Source: Cyanobacteria bacterium FACHB-502
GTDB lineage: Bacteria > Cyanobacteriota > Cyanobacteriia > Elainellales > Elainellaceae
NCBI GenBank assembly: GCA_014695325.1
Contig: JACJNZ010000045.1
Span: 1-38,418 of the forward strand
Length of the DNA: 38,418 bases
Reading direction: 5' to 3'
Part shown: piece after piece, positions 10,225 to 18,622 of the stretch
How positions within the stretch are numbered: position 1 is the first letter of the stretch
Layout of the letters: the number at the start of each line of letters is the position of its first letter
Notes under the pieces: generated by a model
Database searches by the model: none
What the model saw: only the letters and a program-made list of their open reading frames with translations
What the model was told of the DNA's origin: nothing
Made by a program: the position numbers and the translations under genes

Positions 10225-11397
10225 CTAATACGTCACCGTAGGTGCGGGCTGTGCCGCAGGGGTGGAATTCGCCTCCTGCAAAGCTCCTGAAACCGCTCCA
10301 GACTCTCCAGCCTGGGACAGGCGTTCAGCCTCCAGGCGCGATTCCTCCGATTGTTGGATGAATTGCTCATATTGACGGACGATCACGCGCTGAAGCGCAA
10401 TGATTGCCGGATTAATTTCGACATAGCGACGCTGCGAATTCAGCCGATAGTTGCGCTGCTCGCTTTCCATCATCTCCACGTCCTGCTCTAGAAACTGCAT
10501 AAACAGGAAACGACGTACAAGCGGCACTGCTACAGGCTTAAGCGATCGCAATAACCATTTCGGCAGCCTGACCAGCGGCAAACAGAGCATCGAAAACGAT
10601 CGGGTCTCAGTTGGACTCACCGGAAGCCGCATCAAATACAGCGACGACACCCCTTCCATCGTGCTGTGGTAGTGGGGATATTGATACTGAATCGTCACCA
10701 CTCGCTGGGTCACGCCATCGCTGTCGGCACTGAGCCCCAAAAACTTCGACAAAAAGCCGCGATAAGAAACACGATACTGTGCCTCGATCGAGCCTTCCGA
10801 TTCGCGCAGCTTTAGCAAAACGGGATCAAACCAGCCTTGCAGATTGCGATGCAAAAAGCCGTGGAACACATCCATCGTGTTTTCGTTGCAGATCGAGAAG
10901 TGTGCCTGAAACCGTCCCGTAATCGGAATGATCAAGCAGTTGGGATCGTCGTATTCGGGCACTTCGGGCAGCGATCGTTCGGTTGCCAGTACCGGGTTGC
11001 CCGGAAAAACCCAGACGATGCCGTACTTCTCTTGAGCGGGATAGCTGCGTGCCTGGGCACAGGGCAATTTTTGACCCTTCGGCAAATAGGGAATGTTGAC
11101 GCAATCTCCCTGGGGGCTAAACTCCCACCCGTGATAGGGACAGACCAAGCGATCGCCCGTCACCTCGCCTTGGTGCAGCTCAATTCCTTTGTGCGGACAG
11201 GCATCTTCCAGGGCATAAACCTGACCCTCTGCATCCCGATAAACGGCGATCGGCTGCTGCCACACCCGCACCGGAATGACCCGACTCCGCTCCAGTTCAT
11301 GCGACCAGGCAACCGGATACCAGTGGTTGGGATTGATACCAACCTCACGAATTTTGTTTTGAACCGTCTGACCTTTCAGCGTTGTCGCCAGTTCCAT
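10225..11397 (-). CDS. Rieske-type non-haem iron oxygenase
   Basis: A 390-residue oxygenase alpha subunit of the PaO/CAO-like type. The N-terminal Rieske domain binds a [2Fe-2S] cluster through Cys67-His69 and Cys86-His89 (CPHK and CPYHGWEF). The catalytic domain shows NENTMDVFHGFLHR, in which His179 and His183 would bind the mononuclear iron and Asp176 would bridge electron transfer. The histidines are three residues apart, closer than in many ring dioxygenases. Hydrophobic stretches near residues 285-300 suggest membrane association. Such enzymes hydroxylate or cleave hydrophobic substrates using electrons from ferredoxin. The last 40 residues are a low-complexity Ala/Pro/Ser tail. It is divergent from the GH3-type gene and upstream of the oxoamine synthase on the same strand. 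The substrate is unknown. Confidence 0.9.
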   Translation of the reverse strand: MELATTLKGQTVQNKIREVGINPNHWYPVAWSHELERSRVIPVRVWQQPIAVYRDAEGQVYALEDACPHKGIELHQGEVTGDRLVCPYHGWEFSPQGDCVNIPYLPKGQKLPCAQARSYPAQEKYGIVWVFPGNPVLATERSLPEVPEYDDPNCLIIPITGRFQAHFSICNENTMDVFHGFLHRNLQGWFDPVLLKLRESEGSIEAQYRVSYRGFLSKFLGLSADSDGVTQRVVTIQYQYPHYHSTMEGVSSLYLMRLPVSPTETRSFSMLCLPLVRLPKWLLRSLKPVAVPLVRRFLFMQFLEQDVEMMESEQRNYRLNSQRRYVEINPAIIALQRVIVRQYEQFIQQSEESRLEAERLSQAGESGAVSGALQEANSTPAAQPAPTVTY

Positions 11398-11863
11398 GAG
11401 CGTACCCTACACCATGAGCAACAGGGGATCGGACGAGATGACCCACTTAGACTGAGTAGAATTACTTGTCTTTTTAGCCCCTTCGGATGGATTGTGAACC
11501 ATTTTTGAAGCGGATGCAAGTCATCATCATACTGATCGGTATGACGAGTCGATCGACTGATAGGTTTCTGGCCGGTTTCTAAGGGATGCAACCTGGAGCG
11601 AAATCGTTCGTCTCATGGGGTTAATGGTTCACGGGTTAATGCAAGAGAATTAGGGGGAATCATCGGGGATTTAAACACACCCTAAGCGGGCGGATCGGGA
11701 AGTCGTAACGGTTCACGCATCTTCTTCAGACTCCCGGATTTTCTAGACTCGATCGCCTCGGGCTTCAGAATCACCTTACAGCAGTGTCAAACAGCATCAT
11801 TGTAAAATCTGGTTCTCCAGCCCACCCTAAAACAGACTGCAAACAACGCGAAAGACAAACTGA
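11398..11863. promoter_or_regulatory. Divergent intergenic region with operator-like palindromes
   Basis: This 466-base region separates the Rieske gene from the GH3-type gene and holds no convincing gene. It contains an 18-bp imperfect palindrome at 11527-11544 (TCATAC/GTATGA arms around TGATCG) and, two bases on, a perfect 12-bp palindrome AGTCGATCGACT at 11547-11558. GGGTTAATG is repeated at 11618-11626 and 11633-11641. TAAAAT at 11803-11808, 56 bases before the GH3 start, is a weak -10 candidate. The arrangement suits a divergent promoter controlled by a dimeric repressor; the regulator is not encoded nearby. Confidence 0.5.
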
Positions 11864-13552
11864 ATGAATACCCTCGTTTTGCCCTTGCTCAAAGCCTACG
11901 GTGCAGCCGCTAAAGCCAAGCTAATTCATCAGGCGCGTGACCCGATCGCCGCACAAGATACCTATCTGCAAACGCTCCTGCGCGTGCAGCAGGACACAGA
12001 ACTGGGGCAAAAGTTTGGGCTGGGGGAGGTGCGATCGATCGATGAGTTTCGCGATCGCGTGCCGATTTGGTCGTATGAGGACTATGAGCCGTTGATGCAG
12101 CGCATCGCTAATGGGGAACCAAATGTGCTGACCGCTGACCCGGTGGTGTATATCAACCTGACGAGCGGCACCACGGGCAAGCAGAAAATGGTTCCGGTGA
12201 CGCGGCGATTTCAGCGATCGTTGGGCAAAGCAAACGCGGCGAGTTTTGGGTTTATTTTTGAGGCAATCGAGGAACAGCGCAGACAGAACAAGCCTCCGGT
12301 GCATTTTGGCAAACTGCTGTCTACTAATTCAGTGAAGCTTCAGGGGCGCACTGCCGCAGGCATTCCCTACGGTCCCGTAACAGTGGGCAGCTATCGAATG
12401 AATCGCCGACTGTGTGAGCTGGCATTTGTTCAGCCGTTTGCGGCAATGGAAGTTGGCGATAGCCTCAGCCGTCACTATGCTTGTATTCTGTTTGCGCTGG
12501 CGAATCCGCAGGTGCGGGGAATGTCATCGAATTTTCCCATGTCGATTTTGCGAATCTGCCGCATTCTGGAGGAGAACGCTGAAAGCCTGATCGAGGACAT
12601 TGCCAAAGGCACGATTGCTCCCTGGCTGGAGCTTGCACCAGAGATTCGATCGAATTTAGAGAAACGCTGGCGATCGAATCCAGAACGTGCTGAAGAACTG
12701 CGATCGATTCTGCGATCCGAAGGCAGACTCACGCCCAGAGCGGTCTGGTCAAAGTTCTCGTTTATCGGCACGGCGAGAGGCGGCACATCGGACTTCTACT
12801 TTGAGCGATTTCCCCAATACTTTGGTGATACACCTGTGTTTGGTAGCGTGTATGGAACAGCCGAAGGCACGTTTGCGGTCTATACCCGTTTCAACCAGGA
12901 TGGTGCGGTGCTGGCACTTGACAGCGGCTTCTATGAATTCATTCCCTCCGATCAATGGGAGGCGGCAGAACCGAAAACGCTGCTGGCTTCTGAGTTGAAG
13001 GTGGGCGAATATTACCGAATTCTAGTCACTAGCTATAGCGGCGTGTATCGCTACGACATTGGCGATGTGATTCAGGTGGTGGGTTTTCTGGAAGATACGC
13101 CCATGATTGTGTTTCGGCATCGGCGCGGCGGGCTACTTTCTTCTACAACTGAGAAAACCACGGAATTTCATGTGGCGCAAACGCTGCAACTGCTTCAGCA
13201 AGAGTTTGGTTTGACGCTGGATGATTTTTGCGTGACGCTATCCGATTGCGAGTTTCCGGCTCGCTATTTGCTCAATATCGAACTGGCTCCGGGTCAAACA
13301 CTGGCTCAGGCGCAGGAATTTTTGCATCACTTCGATCGCCTTTTAGGAAAATTTAACCATCCCTACGCGACAGTGCGATCGGCTGAGGTTCCGCCCCCGT
13401 TCCTTCGAATTTTGGCTCCGGGGAGTTTTGCGATCGTGCGGCAGCGGCAGTTATTGCGGGGAGCATCGGATACGACGCTAAAGGTTCCGCATTTGAGTGA
13501 GGATCGGCAGTTTCTGGCGGGTTTAGTGGTGATCGAGGAGGTTCAGTGGTAG
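11864..13552 (+). CDS. GH3 auxin-responsive promoter family protein (acyl-adenylating)
   Basis: The 562-residue protein belongs to the GH3 branch of the ANL adenylate-forming enzymes, which activate a carboxylic acid with ATP and pass it to an amino acid or other nucleophile. The phosphate-binding loop INLTSGTTGKQK (97-108) is intact, as are the central FGSVYGTAEG segment and the YRYDIGDVIQVVGF motif that ends the N-terminal domain. A C-terminal domain of about 130 residues follows, giving normal family length. Plant members make jasmonate-Ile or auxin conjugates; bacterial functions are mostly unassigned. It is divergent from the Rieske gene and ends 6 bases from the converging MFS gene. I infer a role in acyl activation for a nearby pathway. 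Confidence 0.9.
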   Translation: MNTLVLPLLKAYGAAAKAKLIHQARDPIAAQDTYLQTLLRVQQDTELGQKFGLGEVRSIDEFRDRVPIWSYEDYEPLMQRIANGEPNVLTADPVVYINLTSGTTGKQKMVPVTRRFQRSLGKANAASFGFIFEAIEEQRRQNKPPVHFGKLLSTNSVKLQGRTAAGIPYGPVTVGSYRMNRRLCELAFVQPFAAMEVGDSLSRHYACILFALANPQVRGMSSNFPMSILRICRILEENAESLIEDIAKGTIAPWLELAPEIRSNLEKRWRSNPERAEELRSILRSEGRLTPRAVWSKFSFIGTARGGTSDFYFERFPQYFGDTPVFGSVYGTAEGTFAVYTRFNQDGAVLALDSGFYEFIPSDQWEAAEPKTLLASELKVGEYYRILVTSYSGVYRYDIGDVIQVVGFLEDTPMIVFRHRRGGLLSSTTEKTTEFHVAQTLQLLQQEFGLTLDDFCVTLSDCEFPARYLLNIELAPGQTLAQAQEFLHHFDRLLGKFNHPYATVRSAEVPPPFLRILAPGSFAIVRQRQLLRGASDTTLKVPHLSEDRQFLAGLVVIEEVQW

Positions 13553-13558
13553 GGGTTA

Positions 13559-14767
13559 TTATTTCACTGGAATATCTGATTTAGAGCGACTCATGAGCAC
13601 CCAAAATCCGCCCATTATCAAAGCAACGATCGCCGCTGCATAAAACACGCTCACGACACCACTTTGCTGAATCACCACACCATAGAGCGTTGGAGAAAGA
13701 AACTGTCCTAAAAAGTTTGTCCCGGTGGCGATCGCTAAAATGCTGGACTGAAGTTCAAGCGGAGCCAGGGTTGCCAGAGCTGCATAATGGCTGGGAACGG
13801 CAATCCCCAAGCCTGCGCCAAACAGAAACGCAAGGGGAATGAAAAGGGAATATGCTTGAGCCTGCGGGATAAGCACAGCAGCAAGGGCAAGCAGTCCTAA
13901 GCCGAGCGGAATCGCGGCAACTATGCCAAAGCGACGATGCAGCCGACTGACCACAAGGGCAGAACTCAAGGCTGCTCCAATCGCCTGAGATGCCAGTACC
14001 AGGGCGTTATCAATCGTGCTTGTGCCGAGCGTGGTGGTCAGGTGCAGCGGCAGATAAATCACAGCAGCGAAAGCGGTGGCGGCGGTAATACCCAGCGTCA
14101 GCAACAGACGTAGAACTTGGGGCTGGCGGAGCAGCACTTGCGCCAGATTTTTTTGTTGAGCGGCTTTGGCTGCCCTTGGCGCGACTTTGCCCTCGCGTAG
14201 AAACAGCAGCGCAAGCAGCGCAAGTGGAACCCCTAAACCGTATAGATAGAAAGCAGACCGCCAGTTTTGCGCTCCCGTCCAGCCGGACATCAGTGGGTAG
14301 ACAATGTTTGCCAGCGTTAGCGCAGTCGAAGCGTAAGCAATTGCCCGCGATCGCGCCTGTTCATCGGGATACATCTGTGCCAGCAGTCCCAGGCTGGCGG
14401 CGGCAATGCCTCCTGTAGCGGCTCCCAGCAGGGCGCGAGTGGTCAACATCGGCAAAAAGCTGGTCGTCCAGGCTCCCGCAATCCCAGCGATCGAAAATGC
14501 CAGCAGTGACCCGATCAGCACTCTGGTTCGTCCCAGGCGATCGGCAAGAATTCCCAGTACCGGACTGCATAGTGCCACCGTCAGATAATGGGCACTCACA
14601 AGATAGCCTGCGAGGGTTTTGCTGAGGGCAAGCTGCTGTACAATTTGCGGCAAAACAGGCGCAATCACCGCTCCGGGCATGACGGCTAACGATCCAGCAG
14701 TCAGCAAAACAATCAGCCGGTAGTGACGCTGAATCCAGCCTAGAGAAAAGGGGTTTACGTTCGTCAT
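13559..14767 (-). CDS. MFS transporter, drug-efflux type
   Basis: A 402-residue protein with about 12 membrane helices in the inner membrane. The segment GILADRLGRTRVLIGS between helices 2 and 3 is the major facilitator motif A, and an early proline- and glycine-rich helix resembles the drug:H+ antiporter 12-spanner group. It ends with a short basic tail. It converges with the GH3-type gene, the two stop codons being only 6 bases apart, and follows the cupin-like gene on the same strand. Exporting the product of the neighbouring enzymes is a plausible role but rests only on position. The start at 14767 follows AGAAGGAATGGGAG-like purine-rich sequence less clearly than ideal. Confidence 0.88.
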   Translation of the reverse strand: MTNVNPFSLGWIQRHYRLIVLLTAGSLAVMPGAVIAPVLPQIVQQLALSKTLAGYLVSAHYLTVALCSPVLGILADRLGRTRVLIGSLLAFSIAGIAGAWTTSFLPMLTTRALLGAATGGIAAASLGLLAQMYPDEQARSRAIAYASTALTLANIVYPLMSGWTGAQNWRSAFYLYGLGVPLALLALLFLREGKVAPRAAKAAQQKNLAQVLLRQPQVLRLLLTLGITAATAFAAVIYLPLHLTTTLGTSTIDNALVLASQAIGAALSSALVVSRLHRRFGIVAAIPLGLGLLALAAVLIPQAQAYSLFIPLAFLFGAGLGIAVPSHYAALATLAPLELQSSILAIATGTNFLGQFLSPTLYGVVIQQSGVVSVFYAAAIVALIMGGFWVLMSRSKSDIPVK

Positions 14768-14881
14768 GCCAGAAGGAATGGGAGAGTCGTTGTCAGATTG
14801 TCAGAACTGTTTCCCGGCAAGCGGGAGAACACTGCTGCGATTATGACGAGTTTTTTTTAAATGTGCCGTAATCCGACAACG

Positions 14882-15859
14882 CTAGAGCATTTGCAAAATT
14901 TGCCGAATCCGCTGCTGGCGATCGGGTCGAAACAGAGCTGCGATCAGGCTGCCGATCGTATGAGGAACCGCACAAACCGATCCCAGATAGCCCCGACAGC
15001 GTCCCCAGAAGAAGACGGCACGAGGAGTTGGATACACCCGCCAGAAGCGATTCACCGAACACACCATTTCATCGCCCAGGGCCGAGATCTCGTGCCACCA
15101 CCCTGCTGGAATGTAAAGCACTTCGCCTGGATTCAAAATCACTTCGATCCGGTGCTGCATCGCCGCTTTAAGTTTAGGAAACGCTTCATAATCTGGACGA
15201 TCGGGATACACCTGGCTAAACCACGATCGCAACCTCAAACCGTGCCACAAATGCACATAAAACGGAAACGGATAAAGGTTGCTGAGCTGCGATCGAGGAA
15301 ACAAGACCACGCGCTTCGAGCCATGAAGCTGAATCAGCGTCCCATCCATCACGTCATAGTGCAGCGACTCAACATGACCTCCTGGTCCTACCCAAAGGTT
15401 CATTGTGCTAGCAGGCTGAGTGAAGCCGATCTGATTCATCGCAGTTTTGTAGTCTTCGATCGCCTCTGTCTCGATCAAGGGCGTATCGTGAATTGGGCAT
15501 TTTGCCAGGTAAATATCCTGCTCGTACGCTTCGCCGCTCTGTAATAGCTCTGCGTATTCCAGAAATGGTTTCGTTTGGGGTGCAACGCCGCTGCCAATGC
15601 TTGTCCACTGGCGTTTATCTTGCTGATATCGCGCTTTGCCGTAGTAGCGCAGCACAAATTCCTGATCGCTTAGCAAATGGGAAAGATAGTCGATATTCCA
15701 GTCGGTATCGGGCTGAAATACCCCAGTCAAAACAACTGGAATTCCTGGTTTCTTATACTTCTCAAAAAAGCGATCGCCTCTCAGCTCAGAGATAGCAACT
15801 CTGGCGATCGATCGACTGAACTTAGAGATATCAATAGATTGGGTACGGTTCGCTGTCAT
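14882..15859 (-). CDS. Cupin-like (JmjC-type) 2-oxoglutarate/Fe(II) oxygenase
   Basis: A 325-residue protein of the Cupin_8/JmjC-like family. These are Fe(II)- and 2-oxoglutarate-dependent hydroxylases acting on protein side chains or small molecules. The iron triad is complete: His167 and Asp169 in ESLHYDVMDG and His256 in PAGWWHEI. Lys183 in GSKRVVLFP is placed to bind 2-oxoglutarate. The C terminus has a hydrophobic stretch near residues 295-310. The frame extends to a TTG at 15874, but the ATG at 15859 is the better start. It is upstream of the MFS gene on the same strand (114-base gap). The substrate is unknown. A remnant of another hydroxylase family lies upstream. Confidence 0.88.
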   Translation of the reverse strand: MTANRTQSIDISKFSRSIARVAISELRGDRFFEKYKKPGIPVVLTGVFQPDTDWNIDYLSHLLSDQEFVLRYYGKARYQQDKRQWTSIGSGVAPQTKPFLEYAELLQSGEAYEQDIYLAKCPIHDTPLIETEAIEDYKTAMNQIGFTQPASTMNLWVGPGGHVESLHYDVMDGTLIQLHGSKRVVLFPRSQLSNLYPFPFYVHLWHGLRLRSWFSQVYPDRPDYEAFPKLKAAMQHRIEVILNPGEVLYIPAGWWHEISALGDEMVCSVNRFWRVYPTPRAVFFWGRCRGYLGSVCAVPHTIGSLIAALFRPDRQQRIRQILQML

Positions 15860-16000
15860 AAGAAAATGTGGCAACTCACTTCGTAAAATTAGCTAGCGAT
15901 CGAGCGATACCAGGGAATAGATTTGAACAGGTTTAGGGTAAGTAGAAGGGCGATCGAAATTCTCTTAAAATTTTCCCAAAAAGGGAGAGTTTGAAACAAT

Positions 16001-16046
16001 TAACTTAATTTCTAACTTGATTTGTTAACTGAGTTTGTTAACTTAA
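16001..16046 (-). repeat. Four iterated TAACT boxes
   Basis: TAACT occurs at 16001, 16013, 16026 and 16039, at spacings of 12, 13 and 13 bases, in the 252-base gap upstream of the cupin-like gene. On the minus strand the unit reads roughly AAGTTAACAAA. Regular iteration suggests repeated protein-binding sites. The remainder of the 15860-16111 gap contains nothing I recognise. Confidence 0.45.
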
Positions 16047-16111
16047 TCCATCCGCTTAATCGATTGCAAAACAACGCCCAGAAACATTTCGTTCCCCTTT
16101 TTTAAGCGAGA

Positions 16112-16306
16112 TTAGGGGAATTTCCTTCCCATTACCTGATCGCATTCCTGCCGAATGGTCTGCCGGTTTGCCTCCAGTTCCTCCGTCCAGGGAAAATGCG
16201 CTTTGCTGAAAAATACCGAATCTCCAATCAAAGATTGCTTTGCTGCCTTCTCTTCCAGCCAGGAGCTGATCGCATTCCCGGCGGTTTTGACTGCACCGTT
16301 TATCAC
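16112..16306 (-). pseudogene. Truncated aspartyl/asparaginyl beta-hydroxylase-like fragment
   Basis: The 64-codon frame starts with GTG at 16306. The segment FFSKAHFPWTEELEANRQTIRQECDQVM resembles, from memory, the beginning of cyanobacterial aspartyl/asparaginyl beta-hydroxylases, which are normally above 200 residues. The frame then stops, and the following 200 bases on this strand show no continuation of the catalytic domain with its iron-binding histidines. It is therefore probably a decayed gene with a lost 3' part; a naturally short protein cannot be excluded. It lies 35 bases downstream of the Cys/Met-metabolism enzyme gene on the same strand. Confidence 0.5.
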
Positions 16307-16341
16307 TCAGCTTTGCTCCCGCTCAACTCCTCGCCATGCCC

Positions 16342-17478
16342 TTATTTTTCTACCACAGCGCGATCGAGGGCTTGTGTCAAGTCAGCCACCAGATCATCAG
16401 GGTTTTCCAAGCCGATCGACAATCGCAGCAAATTTTCTGGTGTTTGGGTTCCTGCCCCTTCGATCGAGGCACGATGTTCAATCAGACTTTCAACTCCTCC
16501 CAGACTGGTCGCCCGCGTCAAAAGTTTCACCCCCGCCGCCACTGCAAACGCCGCTGCTCTGCCGCCTTTCACCTGCACAGACAGCATCCCGCCAAAGTCG
16601 CGCATCTGTTTTTTGGCGATCGAATGTCCCTCATGCTCAGCTAACCCTGGATAATGAACCGCTTCGACTGCCGGATGCTGAGCCAGCGCAACTGCCACTT
16701 TCATCGTATTTTCCGAATGTGCCCGCATTCGATAAGGTAGGGTTTGAATGCCCCGCAGAACTAGCCAGCAGTCAAACGGGGCCGCTACCGCCCCACCTGT
16801 GATCTGGATCTGACGAATTCGCCCAAACCGATCGTCGTTCGCTTGCGCCACGACCGCACCTCCCAGCACATCGCTATGTCCACCCAAATATTTCGTCGTG
16901 GAATGAATAATTAAATCCGCCCCCTGCTCAAACGGTCGCTGAAGCACCGGAGACGCCCAGGTATTGTCACAAACACAAATCGCGCCGTGCTGATGGGCGA
17001 TCGTTGCCACTGCCGCAATGTCTGTAATTCGCAGCATCGGGTTCGAGGGCGTTTCCGTCCAGATTAGCTTTGTATTAGAGCGAACCGCCTGCTGCACCTG
17101 AGCCAGGTCCGTCAAATCCACAAACGAAACTTCTAACCCCCACGGAATCAGCACGGTCTTGAGCAATGCGGTTGTCCCCGAATAAGCATCCAGCGGCGCA
17201 ATCACATGCTCCCCTGGCGCAAGCGACTGAAATACGCTCATCGTGGCAGCAGACCCCGAAGAAAACGCCGCCGCCGCCGCTCCAGCTTCCAGCGCAGCAA
17301 GACACTCTTCCAGCATTTCTCGATTAGGACTCGCCATGCGCGTATAGAGAAATCCATGCGGATAGCTGCCGTCTGGCTCTCGCTCAAAGGTCGTAGAGAG
17401 ATACAAAGGAGTCGTTACGGCTTTAGTGGCAGGATCGATCGATCGACCCGCATGAACGGCGAGGGTTTCAATATTCAT
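16342..17478 (-). CDS. Trans-sulfuration PLP enzyme (cystathionine gamma-synthase/lyase family)
   Basis: A 378-residue Cys/Met-metabolism PLP enzyme. The lysine that binds the cofactor is Lys196 in IHSTTKYLGGHSD, with Asp171 in VCDNTWASP contacting the pyridine nitrogen and YTRMASPN (46-53) contributing the tyrosine and arginine that hold the phosphate from the partner subunit. Members act as cystathionine gamma-synthase, cystathionine gamma-lyase or O-acetylhomoserine sulfhydrylase, and sequence alone does not separate these. Length is normal. A TTG at 17505 extends the frame, but MNIETLAVHAGR from the ATG at 17478 is the family's standard beginning. The gene is divergent from the YdcF-like gene. 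Confidence 0.92.
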   Translation of the reverse strand: MNIETLAVHAGRSIDPATKAVTTPLYLSTTFEREPDGSYPHGFLYTRMASPNREMLEECLAALEAGAAAAAFSSGSAATMSVFQSLAPGEHVIAPLDAYSGTTALLKTVLIPWGLEVSFVDLTDLAQVQQAVRSNTKLIWTETPSNPMLRITDIAAVATIAHQHGAICVCDNTWASPVLQRPFEQGADLIIHSTTKYLGGHSDVLGGAVVAQANDDRFGRIRQIQITGGAVAAPFDCWLVLRGIQTLPYRMRAHSENTMKVAVALAQHPAVEAVHYPGLAEHEGHSIAKKQMRDFGGMLSVQVKGGRAAAFAVAAGVKLLTRATSLGGVESLIEHRASIEGAGTQTPENLLRLSIGLENPDDLVADLTQALDRAVVEK

Positions 17479-17521
17479 GAAATTGGTCTGAATTAGGGTA
17501 GACAATCAGGCGTTGCTGAGA

Positions 17522-17735
17522 GGATGTTTGAGGAGTAGCAGATATCCTGGATTGCCCCTTAGCTCTCCCAACTTCAAGAAATTTTGAACGAGAGCGAAGT
17601 TGGCTCGGTTCCCCTCCGAATTAGGGAGCGAGGAGGCGGTTCGGATTAGGGGTATCGCGGCTCAAACGTCCTCTGAAGCTTTAGACTAGCGCGATTCCCC
17701 TTCGGGAGAACTGCGAAGCAGCCAATTCCCCTTGC
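17522..17735. repeat. Hairpin-rich intergenic sequence
   Basis: The gap between two divergent genes contains perfect 8-bp arms CCAACTTC (17568-17575) and GAAGTTGG (17596-17603). It also has imperfectly repeated CCCCT/AGGGG-type segments and ATTCCCCTT twice (17694-17702 and 17725-17733). Dense imperfect palindromes of this kind resemble small dispersed cyanobacterial repeats, but no terminal repeats or target duplication could be set. Confidence 0.4.
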
Positions 17736-17767
17736 ACCTCCTGTCCTTTTCCTACCTTTCAGTTGCC

Positions 17768-18559
17768 ATGTTTCTTTTCTTCTCTAAACTGCTGCCGCTG
17801 CTGATTTACCCGCTCGGACTGTCCTGCTTTTTGCTGATCATCGCTCTGTTTACGGTCTGGAAACGTCCCCGCTTGACCGCAGGCTGTATTGGGCTTGCTC
17901 TGGCTCTGCTCCTGCTTACCAGCAATCGATCGGTTTCCGCCGCTCTGGTTCGATCGCTTGAACAGCAGTATCTTCCGCCCGCAAACCTGCCCACCGCAGA
18001 GGCGATCGTTGTTTTAGGCGGTGCCACCAAGTCCCAAAGTCCACCCCGCCCCTGGATTGATGTCATGGAGGCAGGCGATCGACCGATTCATGGAGCAAGG
18101 CTATATCTGGAGGGCAAAGCTCCTCTGGTGATCCTCAGCGGCGGACGAATTTCCTGGCAGGGCGGCGGCGATCCTGAATCGGCAGATATGGCAAAGTTGG
18201 TCGAAGCGTTAGGGGTTCCCAGGTCGGCGATCGTTCAAGATCCTACTTCGCTCAACACTCGCGAAAACGCTGTAAATGTAAAGCAGCTTCTTCAGTCGCG
18301 CCGCATTAATCGAATTTTGCTGGTTACGTCTGCAATGCACATGCCGCGATCGATTCAGATCTTCAAAAAGTTAGGAATCGAAGCCCTTCCTGCCCCCACC
18401 GACTTTCTCATTGCTGACCAGGAATTTGCTGCCGCTAACGGAAGCAGCGAAGCCAGACTGCTCAGCCTGCTGCCCGACATTGATGGTCTCTACGGCTTTA
18501 CCCGTGCCTTGAAAGAATACATCGGCATCGTGGTTTATCGATTGCGGGGCTGGCTCTAG
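17768..18559 (+). CDS. YdcF/ElyC family membrane protein (DUF218)
   Basis: This 263-residue protein has two N-terminal membrane helices (about residues 5-30 and 36-54) followed by a DUF218 domain. Family landmarks are AIVVLGGATK, LVILSGGRISW, the DPTSLNTRENAVN segment and LLVTSAMHMPRSIQIFKKLG near residue 200. Relatives include E. coli ElyC, SanA and YdcF, linked to envelope integrity and polyprenyl-phosphate or peptidoglycan metabolism; the precise reaction is not settled. The frame extends to a TTG at 17732, but the ATG at 17768 begins the first membrane helix correctly. A small gene follows after 63 bases on the same strand. Confidence 0.9.
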   Translation: MFLFFSKLLPLLIYPLGLSCFLLIIALFTVWKRPRLTAGCIGLALALLLLTSNRSVSAALVRSLEQQYLPPANLPTAEAIVVLGGATKSQSPPRPWIDVMEAGDRPIHGARLYLEGKAPLVILSGGRISWQGGGDPESADMAKLVEALGVPRSAIVQDPTSLNTRENAVNVKQLLQSRRINRILLVTSAMHMPRSIQIFKKLGIEALPAPTDFLIADQEFAAANGSSEARLLSLLPDIDGLYGFTRALKEYIGIVVYRLRGWL

Positions 18560-18622
18560 GGCAACTGGTCGCTTACTACCAGAACCGTTACGCTAAAAGA
18601 ACCCCCGATCCCCCCTGCTCCT

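Noticed and set aside
8627..11397. Resemblance to a saxitoxin-type pathway (oxoamine synthase plus Rieske oxygenase)
   Set aside because: No amidinotransferase, polyketide domain, carbamoyltransferase or other sxt-like gene is nearby, and both families are widespread in other roles.
10837..11508. Long plus-strand open frame (223 codons) opposite the Rieske gene
   Set aside because: It is antisense to a well-supported gene with intact cluster and iron motifs, and its product has no recognisable domain.
16155..16802. Plus-strand frame of 215 codons
   Set aside because: It runs opposite to the Cys/Met-metabolism gene and the hydroxylase remnant; composition is that of a shadow frame.
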